From contig NZ_FCOF02000044.1 of NCBI RefSeq assembly GCF_001544755.2, positions 1 through 56,331 on the forward strand: a stretch of 56,331 nt of DNA. Direction: 5' to 3'. A model generated the notes under the pieces. The model searched no databases, was not told where the DNA came from, and saw only the letters and a program-made list of their open reading frames with translations. The DNA comes from Caballeronia catudaia. Lineage in GTDB: Bacteria > Pseudomonadota > Gammaproteobacteria > Burkholderiales > Burkholderiaceae. The translations under genes and the position numbers were made by a program. Positions 34,948-43,798 of this stretch are shown here, in pieces. Positions within the stretch are counted from its first letter, which is position 1; each line of letters begins with the position of its first letter.

Positions 34948-34950
34948 ATT

Positions 34951-35889
34951 TCACGACGCCCGTGCGTAGTAAATATTCTGCGGGTGCCGCGCTTCCGCGA
35001 AGAAGAACCATCGCTCGGCGATGAGCCCCAGATATTGCGTGACGCACGCAAGACAGAACAGCGCGATCGACTGCGTGCCGATGCCGAGCACCATCAACAC
35101 GAACGGCACGCCGAACGCGCCGACGAGAAACGTCCACTTGATGCGCGCGATCGCTTCGGCGGAACGTCCGTGAAAGAACTCGCGCAGATTGAATGCGCCC
35201 GCCGTGAAGCCGCGCGATTTCTGCACGACGTTCGGCCCTTTGATGCCTGTCGCGCTTTGCACGGTCGACTTGGGACGCAGGCGCGCATTGCGCTGAAGCG
35301 TTGCCACACGCGATATGCAGCCGGCGAGCGTCAACGTGCATGCGCAAGCCGCAAGACCGGCCGCGAGCGACGGCGCCAGCCACGCGGCGCACGCCGTCGC
35401 GAGCGTGAATCCGGACGCGCAGCCGAGCAGCACGAAGTTGACCATCGTGAGCGGCGTCGCCCATTCCTGGAGGAAGCGCAGGCACGCATAAATCATCGCG
35501 GTGCAGACGAAAAGCGCCGCCGACGCAAGCACGCCGATCACGCCGATGAGAAGCGACCACGGCCAACCGAACCAATGCGCGATGCCATAAGCCGCGCCGC
35601 ATGCGAGAAACGCGGGCAGGCACAAACACTCGCGCGAGAGCCATGACGTGCGCCACATCGCGATGGCGCGCCACGCGCGCTCCGGATGCCCGAGATGGAA
35701 GAACGAAGCGACGAGCCCCAGGCCGCCGAGCGCGACGCACAACGCCGCGCCGACGATGAAGAACATCTGCGAAGGCGCGGCGATCAGACCGAGCTTCGCG
35801 AGCGCCTCGACGCCGACGAGCGCGATCAGCAAGCCTTGCGCGGCGCCGCTCAGTGTCGTGAGGAACACGACGGAAAACGCGGGTTTCAT
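34951..35889 (-). CDS. soeC: Membrane anchor subunit of DMSO-reductase-family enzyme (SoeC/DmsC type)
   Basis: The 312-residue protein has about eight hydrophobic helices and the DmsC-family features FHLGHPERAWRA near residues 65-76 and IYACLRFLQEW near 130-140. It would anchor the molybdoenzyme and pass electrons to quinone. It is the last gene of soeA-soeB-soeC, 20 bases after soeB. The assignment as a sulfite-dehydrogenase anchor depends on the neighbourhood; DMSO-reductase subunit C is the generic family name. Confidence 0.75.
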   Translation of the reverse strand: MKPAFSVVFLTTLSGAAQGLLIALVGVEALAKLGLIAAPSQMFFIVGAALCVALGGLGLVASFFHLGHPERAWRAIAMWRTSWLSRECLCLPAFLACGAAYGIAHWFGWPWSLLIGVIGVLASAALFVCTAMIYACLRFLQEWATPLTMVNFVLLGCASGFTLATACAAWLAPSLAAGLAACACTLTLAGCISRVATLQRNARLRPKSTVQSATGIKGPNVVQKSRGFTAGAFNLREFFHGRSAEAIARIKWTFLVGAFGVPFVLMVLGIGTQSIALFCLACVTQYLGLIAERWFFFAEARHPQNIYYARAS

Positions 35890-35909
35890 GTTCGAGCTCC
35901 GATGAAAGT

Positions 35910-36629
35910 TCAGACGCGCACGGCCATCGCCGCGAGATTGAGGTCGCCGTGTGCTTCGGGCGCTTCGGCGGCGTTGGAATTGCAGCCGCACGAACCGCCG
36001 CTGCCGCAGGAATTCACCGGCCGCCGCGGCAAATAGTGGTTCGCGGGTCGCGTCTCCCATTCGGGCATCAACTGATAACCGCCGCGTTCCTCGATTGCCT
36101 TCGACACCACCGACTCCGGATCATGGATATCGCCGAAAAGCCGCGCCGATGTCGGGCACGCGAGCACGCACGCGGGCTTGCGGTCACGTTCGGGCAGCGC
36201 TTCGTTGTAGATGCGATCGGCGCACAGCGTGCACTTCGTCATTTCCTTGCGCTCTTCGTCGAGCTCGCGCGCGCCGTAAGGACACGCCCACGCGCAGTAT
36301 TTGCAGCCGATGCACTTGTCGAAATCCACGAGCACGAGTCCGTCTTCCTTGCGCTTGTAGCTCGCGCCGGTCGGACAGACGGGCACGCACGGCGGGTCTT
36401 CGCAGTGCAGGCACGATTTCGGGAAGTGGATCGTGTCGGCGAGCGGAAACTCGCCCGCTTCGTACGTCTGCACGCGGTTGAAGAAGGTGCCGGACGGATC
36501 GCCGTCGTAAGGGCGCTGATCCGCGAGGCTGCCGGCTTCGCCCGACGTGTTCCACTCCTTGCAGCTCGTCACGCAGGCGTGGCATCCGACGCAGACGTTC
36601 AAATCGATCACGAGGGCCATCTGGGTCAT
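35910..36629 (-). CDS. soeB: Iron-sulfur subunit with four [4Fe-4S] motifs (SoeB/DmsB type)
   Basis: The 239-residue ferredoxin-like protein has cysteine sets CVGCHACVTSC, CLHCEDPPCVPVC, CIGCKYCAWAC and CTLC with a later CVLAC. Together these ligate four clusters that carry electrons from the molybdenum subunit to the membrane anchor. A Cys- and Gly-rich tail (SCGSGGSCGC) lies near the C-terminus and is unusual. AAGGAG precedes the ATG. It follows soeA by 11 bases. Confidence 0.85.
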   Translation of the reverse strand: MTQMALVIDLNVCVGCHACVTSCKEWNTSGEAGSLADQRPYDGDPSGTFFNRVQTYEAGEFPLADTIHFPKSCLHCEDPPCVPVCPTGASYKRKEDGLVLVDFDKCIGCKYCAWACPYGARELDEERKEMTKCTLCADRIYNEALPERDRKPACVLACPTSARLFGDIHDPESVVSKAIEERGGYQLMPEWETRPANHYLPRRPVNSCGSGGSCGCNSNAAEAPEAHGDLNLAAMAVRV

Positions 36630-36640
36630 GTCGGTCTCCT

Positions 36641-39571
36641 TCAGTCGTTCGTGTTGCGCTTGACGGCATTGCGCAGCCGCGCCGCGAACTCGCCGCGCCC
36701 CGCGAAGTAGGTCTGCACGACGCGCTGGATCGTACCCGTCATGCCGGGCGATGGCGGCATCGGCGCGAATTGCGGCAGCGTGTGGCTCGCATCGGCTTCG
36801 GCGGGGTAGACGCGCACGCGCACGTCGTACCACGCGGCCTGTCCCGTGATCGGGTCGGAGTTCGAGAAGCGCATGCCTTCGCGCGCGGAAACCGGAAGCT
36901 CATCCGTGATGAGGTGATTGAGCAGAAAGCCGCGCTGCGATTCGTTGGCATCGGAACCGAGGCCCCACGCGCCCGCCGCCTTGCCGATCGCGTTCCATGT
37001 CCATACCGTGCCCGGCTCGACCGCTTCGCTGTAACGCGCCATGCAGCGCACCTTGCCCCATTGCGATTCGACGTAGATCCAGCCGCCATCCTCGATGCCG
37101 TTCGCCTTCGCCATGCGTGGATTCATATACAGCAGGTTCTCGCCATGAATCTGCCGCAGCCACGCGTTTTGCGAGTCCCACGAGTGATACATCGCCATCG
37201 GGCGCTGCGTGACGGCCGCGAGCGGATACTGCGCGAGATCGGTCGTATCGAGTTCGAGCGGCGCATACCAGAACGGCAGCGGATCGAAATACTCCTCGAT
37301 GCGCGCACGCAGATGATCGGGCGGCTGCCTGCCTTTCGTGCGCCCTTGCGCTGCAAGGCGAAACTTCTGCATCACGTCGGAATAGAGCTGAATCAGGATC
37401 GGCTCGTTGAACTTGCGAAAGCCCTTGTCGACGGCGAATTGCAGATACGGACCGTTCTGGCCGCGCATATATTGCAGTTCTTCAGGCAGCGTGTAGTGAT
37501 AGACGCAGTCGTGCTTCGCGTACTCTTCCCACTGATTCGGATTCGGCTCGCCGACGAGCGCATCGCGGCCGTCCTTGCCGCGCCAGCCGATCAGAAAGCC
37601 GACGCCCGATCCCGGCGCGGTCTGATGATTGACGATGAAATCCGGATAGTCGCGGTACTTGCGCGCGCCATCGGGCGTGGTGAACGCGGGCAGCTTCAGG
37701 CGGCTGCCGAGCTCGACGAGCACTTCCTGAAACGGCCGGCATTCGCCCGTGCGCGGCACGACCGGCACGCGCACCGAATCGACCGGGCCGTCGAACTCGG
37801 AGATCGGGCGATCGAGCATCGACATCGCGTCGTGACGTTCGAGATAGGTCGTGTCGGGCAGGATGAGATCGGCGAACGCGGTCATCTCCGACTGGAACGC
37901 ATCGCACACGACGATGAACGGAATCTTGTATTCACCCGCCTCATTTCTGTCGGCGAGCATCTTGCGCACTTCCATCGTGTTCATCGACGAATTCCAGGCC
38001 ATGTTGGCCATGAAGATCATCAACGTGTCGATGGTGTACGGATCGCCGCGCCAGGCGTTCGTGATGACGCTGTGCATCACGCCGTGCACCGCGAGCGGAT
38101 ACTCCCAGGAGAACGCCTTGTCGATGCGCACGGGCGTGCCGTCGTCGTGGATGAAGAGATCCTCGGGCGCGGCAGGCCAGCCGAGCGGGCCGGACGCGAG
38201 CGGCGTATTCGGCTTCACCTGATCGGGATGGTTCGGCGGTTTCGCGGACGGCGGCACCGCGCGCGGAAACGGCGACTTGTGCCGGAAGCCGCCCGGCCGG
38301 TCGATCGTGCCGAGCAGCGACATCAGCACCGCAAGCGCGCGGATCGACTGGAAGCCGTTCGAGTGCGCGGCGAGTCCGCGCATCGCGTGAAAGGCGATGG
38401 GATTGCCCGTGACCGTCGCGTGCTTCTTGCCCCATGCGTCGGTCCATTCGATCGGCAACGTGATCTTGTGATCGCGGCTCACCTGGATCATTTCGGCGGC
38501 GAGGCGTTTGATGGTCGCGACGGGAATGCCGGTGATGTCCGCGGCCCATTCGGGCGTGCACGACGCCACTTGCTCGCGCAGCAGCGCGAACGAGGGCGCG
38601 ACGGGCGTGCCGTCGTCGAGCGTGTAGCGGCCGTCGAGCGCGGGTTCGGCATCGTCGGCATGATGCGCGACCGCGCGATTCGTCTTTTTGTCCCACCACA
38701 GATGATTCTGCGGAAAGAGCGCATTGCCTTCGGGCGCGTCGCCGTCCTTGACGAAAAGGCCGAACGTATCGCTCGATTCGTTCATGTCGAGCAGTTCGGC
38801 CGCATTCGTGTAGCGCGTGACGAACTCGTGATCGTACGCATCGGCGGCGATGAGTTCGTGGAGCAGCGCCATGAAGAGCGCGCCGTCGGTGCCGGGACGA
38901 ATCGGCACCCATTCATCGGCGATGGCCGCGTAGCCCGTGCGCACCGGATTGATCGCGATGAAGCGTCCTCCCGCGCGCTTGAACTTCGAAAGGGCGATCT
39001 TGAGCGGATTCGAATGATGGTCCTCCGCCGTGCCGATCATGAAGAAGAGCTTCGCGCTGTCGAGGTCGGGGCCGCCGAATTCCCAGAACGAGCCGCCGAT
39101 CGTATAGATCATGCCCGCGGCCATGTTCGCCGAACAGAAGCCGCCGTGTGCGGCGTAGTTGGGTGTGCCGAAATTTTTAGCGAAGAGGCCGGTCAGCGCC
39201 TGCATCTGGTCGCGGCCTGTGAAGAGCGCGAATTTCTTGGGGTCGGTGGCGCGCAGGTGCGCGAGCCGTTTTTCGAGCGTGTCGAGCGCGACATCCCACG
39301 ACACCGGCTCGAACTGCGCTTCGCCGCGCAGTGCGTCGGCCTTGCGCATCAGCGGCTGCGTGAGACGCGCGGGCGAGTATTGCTTCATGATGCCCGACGC
39401 GCCCTTCGCGCAGATCACGCCTTGGTTGAGCGGATGGTTAGGATTGCCGTCGATGTATCGAACTTCGCCGTCGCGCAGATGCACGCGGATGCCGCAGCGG
39501 CACGCGCACATGTAGCACGTCGTGGTCTTGACATCGAGCTTCTCGTTCTGGGTGCGAGCGCCGTGTTCCAT
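36641..39571 (-). CDS. soeA: Molybdopterin oxidoreductase, probable cytoplasmic sulfite dehydrogenase subunit A
   Basis: The 976-residue enzyme belongs to the DMSO-reductase family. Cys19, Cys22, Cys26 and Cys54 form the N-terminal [4Fe-4S] motif. Cys146 in HGGFCSANMA is placed as a molybdenum ligand. There is no twin-arginine signal, so the subunit should face the cytoplasm. DmsA is exported, whereas SoeABC sulfite dehydrogenase is cytoplasmic. Size, subunit order A-B-C and the adjacent sulfite/sulfate exporter gene favour SoeA. A polysulfide or thiosulfate reductase remains possible. Confidence 0.72.
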   Translation of the reverse strand: MEHGARTQNEKLDVKTTTCYMCACRCGIRVHLRDGEVRYIDGNPNHPLNQGVICAKGASGIMKQYSPARLTQPLMRKADALRGEAQFEPVSWDVALDTLEKRLAHLRATDPKKFALFTGRDQMQALTGLFAKNFGTPNYAAHGGFCSANMAAGMIYTIGGSFWEFGGPDLDSAKLFFMIGTAEDHHSNPLKIALSKFKRAGGRFIAINPVRTGYAAIADEWVPIRPGTDGALFMALLHELIAADAYDHEFVTRYTNAAELLDMNESSDTFGLFVKDGDAPEGNALFPQNHLWWDKKTNRAVAHHADDAEPALDGRYTLDDGTPVAPSFALLREQVASCTPEWAADITGIPVATIKRLAAEMIQVSRDHKITLPIEWTDAWGKKHATVTGNPIAFHAMRGLAAHSNGFQSIRALAVLMSLLGTIDRPGGFRHKSPFPRAVPPSAKPPNHPDQVKPNTPLASGPLGWPAAPEDLFIHDDGTPVRIDKAFSWEYPLAVHGVMHSVITNAWRGDPYTIDTLMIFMANMAWNSSMNTMEVRKMLADRNEAGEYKIPFIVVCDAFQSEMTAFADLILPDTTYLERHDAMSMLDRPISEFDGPVDSVRVPVVPRTGECRPFQEVLVELGSRLKLPAFTTPDGARKYRDYPDFIVNHQTAPGSGVGFLIGWRGKDGRDALVGEPNPNQWEEYAKHDCVYHYTLPEELQYMRGQNGPYLQFAVDKGFRKFNEPILIQLYSDVMQKFRLAAQGRTKGRQPPDHLRARIEEYFDPLPFWYAPLELDTTDLAQYPLAAVTQRPMAMYHSWDSQNAWLRQIHGENLLYMNPRMAKANGIEDGGWIYVESQWGKVRCMARYSEAVEPGTVWTWNAIGKAAGAWGLGSDANESQRGFLLNHLITDELPVSAREGMRFSNSDPITGQAAWYDVRVRVYPAEADASHTLPQFAPMPPSPGMTGTIQRVVQTYFAGRGEFAARLRNAVKRNTND

Positions 39572-39634
39572 GAGTGCTCCTTCAAAGCGTTATCGCGCGA
39601 GGGGACACTCGCGCGATTTGTACTGCTGCGTCGA

Positions 39635-40699
39635 TCAGCCGAACAGTTTTTCGACGCCAAGCGTGATCGCAAGGCCGCCGCCGACGAGCCACGCATACAG
39701 GATCGCGCCGGTGGCAAGTGCACGCGGTCCCGCCTGACGAATCTGCGCGATGCGCGTTTCCATGCCGAGCGCGGTCATGGCCATCGTGAGGGCGAAGGTG
39801 TCGAGCGTGTTGATCGTGCTGGTCGCGGCATCGGGAAGCAGATGCAGCGAGTTCACGACGACGAGCGCGAGGAAACCGAGCGCGAACCAGGGCACCGCGA
39901 CCTTGCCTTTGCCTTGCGACGCATCGCCGCTACGCGACCGGCTGATCCAGAAGCCGATCACGAGCAGCACGGGCACGAGCAGCATCACGCGCGTCATCTT
40001 CACGATCGTGGCGATGTGCGTCGCTTCCGGGCTCACGTTGCTCGCCGCGCCGACGACCTGCGCCACTTCGTGAATGGTGCCGCCGAAGAAGAGGCCCGCG
40101 CCGAGCGTATCGAGATGCAGCCAGCCGGCGTTGAGCGCGAGCGGGTAGAGGAACATCGAGAGCGTGCCGAACAGCACGACGCTGCCGACCGCCATCGCGC
40201 TCTTGTGCGGCTTCGATTGCAGGGTCGATTCGAACGCCAGCACCGCCGCAGCGCCGCAGATCGCGCTGCCGGCCGCCGTGAGGAGCGCGGTGTCGCGATC
40301 GAGCTTCATCAGCTTCATGCCGGCCCACGTACCGATCACGAGCGTGCTCACGACGACCAGCACCGACACCGTGAATCCCGACACGCCGACTTGCGCGATT
40401 TCCTGAAGGCTCACGCGCAGCCCGAAGAACGCCACCGCGATGCGCAGCAGTTTGCGCGCGGAGAAGTTGACGCCGGCGGCCCAGCTGTCGGGCATGCCGT
40501 GACGCAGCGCGTTGCCATAGATCGCGCCCGCGACGATGCCGACGATCAGCGGGCTGATCCCCAGTCCAGCGACAGCGGGCACGGACGCGAGCCTCGTCAC
40601 CGCCGCCGCGAACAACGCGACGAAAAGAATGCCGTTGAGCTGTCCCCGCGTGGAGGACGCGGCGGGCGCCAGGGAATGGGCGGACTGAACCGTAGACAT
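39635..40699 (-). CDS. yeiH: YeiH-family putative sulfite/sulfate exporter
   Basis: The 354-residue membrane protein has about ten helices and the YeiH-family blocks LLRIAVAFFGLRVSLQEI, AICGAAAVLAFE and FFGGTIHEVAQVVGAA. Members are annotated as sulfate exporters and have been linked to sulfite tolerance. It is transcribed ahead of soeABC (63 bases before soeA) and divergently from a LysR gene, so the exporter and the oxidase are probably one regulon. Confidence 0.85.
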   Translation of the reverse strand: MSTVQSAHSLAPAASSTRGQLNGILFVALFAAAVTRLASVPAVAGLGISPLIVGIVAGAIYGNALRHGMPDSWAAGVNFSARKLLRIAVAFFGLRVSLQEIAQVGVSGFTVSVLVVVSTLVIGTWAGMKLMKLDRDTALLTAAGSAICGAAAVLAFESTLQSKPHKSAMAVGSVVLFGTLSMFLYPLALNAGWLHLDTLGAGLFFGGTIHEVAQVVGAASNVSPEATHIATIVKMTRVMLLVPVLLVIGFWISRSRSGDASQGKGKVAVPWFALGFLALVVVNSLHLLPDAATSTINTLDTFALTMAMTALGMETRIAQIRQAGPRALATGAILYAWLVGGGLAITLGVEKLFG

Positions 40700-40784
40700 G
40701 GAAGAACCCGTTGGTAAGTTGGATGATCAATGGGCTAATCCTATTCTCGATATATGAATATGAAAAATCGTGATTTAGAATGTG

Positions 40785-40807
40785 AAATATCGGCTAAACT
40801 GATATTT
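40785..40807 (+). promoter_or_regulatory. LysR-type operator in the yeiH/LysR divergent promoter
   Basis: AAATATC-N9-GATATTT is a perfect 7-bp dyad that ends 7 bases before the LysR ATG, in an unusually AT-rich 115-base divergent region. It has the form of a LysR-family binding site and the position of a self-repressing one. A second AT-rich palindrome, ATATGAATAT, is near 40752. Confidence 0.55.
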
Positions 40808-40814
40808 GAGAATT

Positions 40815-41705
40815 ATGACCCCGGAACAACTGATAACTTTTGCGACGGTCGCTGAGCACGGCAATATCAGTCGCGCGGCGGTGGCACTGCATCTGTCGCA
40901 GCCCGCCGTGTCGGGGCAATTGCGACTCTTGCAGGATGAATTCGGCGAGCCGCTTTATCAACGCGATGGCCGCGGCGTGCGGCTGACCGCGGCCGGTGAA
41001 CAGTTGCTCGGCCACGCGGAGCGCCTGCGCGACAACTTTCGCCAGGCGCATGCGCTGCGCGACGCGCTGCGCGGGCTCGAGCGCGGCACGCTGCGCATCG
41101 GCGCGAGCACGACGCCCGCGAGCTATCTGCTGCCGTATCTGATCGCGGCGTTTCACAGGCTGTTTCCGGACGTCGTCGTGACGACCATCGATGGCAATAC
41201 CGCCGATATCGTCGCCGCCCTCGGGTCACTGGATATAGCGCTCGTCGAAGGGTCGCCCGGCCAGGATCTGCCGCTCGGCACGACCGTCACGTCGTGGCGC
41301 GAAGACGAGATCGTCGCGATCCTGCCAAACGGCCATCCGCTTGCCGCCGGGCGGAAGGCCGTCACGCTCGAAGAGCTCGGCGAACACAAGCTCGTGCTGC
41401 GTGAGCCGGGCTCGGGCGTGCGGCAGATCGTCGAGCGCGCGTTCGCGGAGCGCGATGTGCCGATGCGCGTCGCGCTCGAAATCGCAGGCGTCGAAGGCGT
41501 GAAGGAGGCCGTGCGTGCGGGCATGGGCATCGGCTTCGTCTCGGCGATGTCGATCCGCCACGAGGACAGCGCGCTCAGGCGCGTGCGCATCGCGCCGAAA
41601 CCGCTCACGCGTCGTTTTTCGATACTGCTGCCGCATGCCGCGACGCCATCGCGCGCTGCTGCGCGTTTTCTCGAACTGTGCGAGGAGCCGGGTCTGCTCG
41701 GCTAG
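40815..41705 (+). CDS. LysR-family regulator (CysL/YeiE type)
   Basis: The 296-residue regulator has an N-terminal winged helix (FATVAEHGNISRAAVALHLS, then QPAVSGQL) and a periplasmic-binding-type effector domain with TLRIGASTTPASYLLP. It is close in pattern to CysL and YeiE. YeiE-type regulators control yeiH, and its divergent position to yeiH fits that role, with sulfite as a plausible effector. ATG 40815 is preferred over an upstream TTG at 40806. Confidence 0.85.
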   Translation: MTPEQLITFATVAEHGNISRAAVALHLSQPAVSGQLRLLQDEFGEPLYQRDGRGVRLTAAGEQLLGHAERLRDNFRQAHALRDALRGLERGTLRIGASTTPASYLLPYLIAAFHRLFPDVVVTTIDGNTADIVAALGSLDIALVEGSPGQDLPLGTTVTSWREDEIVAILPNGHPLAAGRKAVTLEELGEHKLVLREPGSGVRQIVERAFAERDVPMRVALEIAGVEGVKEAVRAGMGIGFVSAMSIRHEDSALRRVRIAPKPLTRRFSILLPHAATPSRAAARFLELCEEPGLLG

Positions 41706-41793
41706 GGAATTCCACTATGGCGCGCTAATACTGCCTTGGCGCAACATTCGGCTTCAACACGGGCGCTGCGGCGTCCTTTTTGAAAATCCGTTA

Positions 41794-41807
41794 TGGAACC
41801 GGTTCCA
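41794..41807 (+). promoter_or_regulatory. PtxS-type (LacI-family) operator before kguE
   Basis: TGGAACCGGTTCCA is a perfect 14-bp palindrome with the central CG of LacI-family operators. It differs from the known Pseudomonas PtxS site TGAAACCGGTTTCA only in the symmetric third and twelfth positions. It lies 31 bases before kguE, and ptxS ends the same gene cluster. Confidence 0.82.
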
Positions 41808-41837
41808 AGTGTCGTTTGGGGCCGCAACAGCAGGGAA

Positions 41838-42665
41838 ATGCGAGTGAATGAGATGGCACTTTCTCCCAGCGAAGCAAAGCGCACCGAAGTCGTGATTGTC
41901 GCAAGCGCGTTCGGCGCGGATGCGATCCGGCGCGACGGTCACGCGGTCTGGGCCGGAGCCGCCGCGCGCGCCGGCGCCGATGGCTTCGAAGTGCGCCGTG
42001 AGCTGCTTGCGGACGAAGCCGATGCACGGCCCGAGGCGCTCGCGCAGCTCGGCTCGCAGATTCGCGCGCACGGCTTGTGGGCCGTCTACTCGACGCCCGC
42101 GACACTGTTTCGCGACGACGGCTCGCTCGATATCGCCGCGCTGCGACTCGCGATCGACGAAGCGGCGGCGCTGGGCGCGCGCATCGTGAAGCTGCAGCTC
42201 GGCGGTACGGAAAGTTCTGTCGCGACCGATCCCGCGACGCTCGATCGCCTGATGACGGGCGTTGCTGCATCGAAAGCGCGCGTCGTCGTCGAGAACGGGC
42301 AACTGAAAGCAGGCGGAACGATCGGCGCGTTCGAAGCGCTGTTCGCCGCACTGCCCGAAGCGAGCGGCCTCGCGATGACCTTCGACACCGGCAACTGGCA
42401 CTGGGCGGAGCAAGACCCGCTCGACGCTGCGAAGCGCATCGCGCCGCACGTCGCGTATGTCCATTGCAAGGCCGTGATGGGCGAGGGCGCGCGCCGTTTC
42501 GCCGCCGCGCCCGCGAATGGCGACGCGCGTTTCGCGACGCTGCTCGCGCAATTGCCGGGCGATGTGCCGCGCGGCATCGAATATCCGTTTATTGCCGGCG
42601 CTGGCGCCGACGGCTCGCTCGACGCCGACGCGGAGCGCCAGGTCGCGCGTATTGCGGCATTTTGA
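41838..42665 (+). CDS. kguE: Sugar phosphate isomerase/epimerase-like TIM-barrel protein (KguE)
   Basis: The 275-residue protein has the AP-endonuclease-2/xylose-isomerase-like fold: VVVENGQLK, MTFDTGNWHW and AYVHCKAV are the metal-side Glu, Asp/His and His segments. It starts the kguEKTD cluster, which imports 2-ketogluconate and turns it into 6-phosphogluconate; the exact step for KguE is not settled. An alternative ATG is at 41853. A PtxS-type operator precedes it. Confidence 0.83.
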   Translation: MRVNEMALSPSEAKRTEVVIVASAFGADAIRRDGHAVWAGAAARAGADGFEVRRELLADEADARPEALAQLGSQIRAHGLWAVYSTPATLFRDDGSLDIAALRLAIDEAAALGARIVKLQLGGTESSVATDPATLDRLMTGVAASKARVVVENGQLKAGGTIGAFEALFAALPEASGLAMTFDTGNWHWAEQDPLDAAKRIAPHVAYVHCKAVMGEGARRFAAAPANGDARFATLLAQLPGDVPRGIEYPFIAGAGADGSLDADAERQVARIAAF

Positions 42666-42728
42666 ATTACGCATTCAAGCGACGCACAACGCATTTTGCA
42701 TTCAGCATTCATCAGCAAAGGACTCGAC

Positions 42729-43730
42729 ATGCAAGCCAAGCCTGAAGCCCTCGACATCGTCACCTACGGCGAAGCAATGACGATGTTCGTCGCCGCCGAG
42801 ACCGGCGATCTTGCGAAGGCCGTTCAATTTACGAAGCGCGTCGCGGGCGCGGATCTGAACGTCGCGATCGGCCTGTCGCGTCTGGGCTTCAGAGTGGGCT
42901 GGATGAGCCGCGTCGGCAACGATTCGTTCGGCCGCTACGTGCTCGACGTGCTCGCCGCCGAAGGCATCGACGCGCGCCGCGTCGCCATCGACGAGCGCTA
43001 TCCGACCGGTTTTCAGTTGAAGGGCAAGTGCGATGACGGCAGCGATCCGGCGGTCGAATACTTCCGCCGTGGCTCGGCCGCGAGTCATTTGTCGCTCGAA
43101 GATTACGCCGCGGATTACGTGCTGGGCGCGCGCCACCTGCATCTGACGGGCGTTGCGCCCGCGATTTCGGCCAGCTCGCGTGAACTCGCGTTCCACATGG
43201 CCCGCGAAATGCGTGCGGCAGGCAAGACGATCTCGTTCGATCCGAACCTGCGCCCGACGCTCTGGCCGTCGCGCGAGGCGATGGCCGAATCGCTCAACGC
43301 GCTCGCCGCGCTGGCCGACTGGGTATTGCCCGGCGTGTCCGAAGGCCTGACGCTGACGGGTTACGCGAAGCCCGAGGACATCGCCGCGTTCTATCTCGAT
43401 CGGGGCGCGAAGGGCGTCGTCGTGAAGCTGGGCGCGCACGGCGCGTATTTCCGCACTACCGACGGCGACGAAGGCATCGTGCCGGGCGTGCCGGTCGAGA
43501 ACGTCGTCGATACGGTCGGCGCGGGCGATGGCTTCGCGGTCGGCGTCGTAAGCGCGCTGCTCGAAGGGCGCGACGTGCGCCATGCGATCGGACGCGGCAA
43601 CCGGATCGGCGCGCTGGCGATTCAGGTGATCGGCGACAGCGAAGGGCTGCCTACGCGCGCCGCTCTCGATCTGCTCGAAGCAAAGGATTCCAACGACAAG
43701 ACGGCCAAAGCCGCGCTCGATGTGGCCTGA
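42729..43730 (+). CDS. kguK: 2-ketogluconate kinase (PfkB family)
   Basis: The 333-residue kinase has VTYGEAMTMF at the start, NVAIGLSRLG for substrate binding, and DTVGAGDGFAVG with the catalytic Asp. KguK phosphorylates 2-ketogluconate to its 6-phosphate; sequence alone cannot exclude 2-keto-3-deoxygluconate, but the surrounding kgu genes favour the first. AAAGGA precedes the ATG. It lies 63 bases after kguE. Confidence 0.86.
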   Translation: MQAKPEALDIVTYGEAMTMFVAAETGDLAKAVQFTKRVAGADLNVAIGLSRLGFRVGWMSRVGNDSFGRYVLDVLAAEGIDARRVAIDERYPTGFQLKGKCDDGSDPAVEYFRRGSAASHLSLEDYAADYVLGARHLHLTGVAPAISASSRELAFHMAREMRAAGKTISFDPNLRPTLWPSREAMAESLNALAALADWVLPGVSEGLTLTGYAKPEDIAAFYLDRGAKGVVVKLGAHGAYFRTTDGDEGIVPGVPVENVVDTVGAGDGFAVGVVSALLEGRDVRHAIGRGNRIGALAIQVIGDSEGLPTRAALDLLEAKDSNDKTAKAALDVA

Positions 43731-43798
43731 CGAATAGAGAACCTACAGCCCTTCGAGGGGCGAACCTGAGATCAACAGAAATGTCTTCGGAGACAACC

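Noticed and set aside
34951..39571. A DmsABC-type respiratory DMSO reductase
   Set aside because: The catalytic subunit has no twin-arginine signal, and the cluster includes a YeiH exporter and a YeiE-like regulator. The name was kept only as the family-level alternative.
36770..40717. A 1315-codon open frame on the + strand opposite soeA and yeiH
   Set aside because: It is exactly antisense to two well-supported genes, is extremely Arg- and His-rich with no domain, and is the normal by-product of C/G-ending codons on the other strand.
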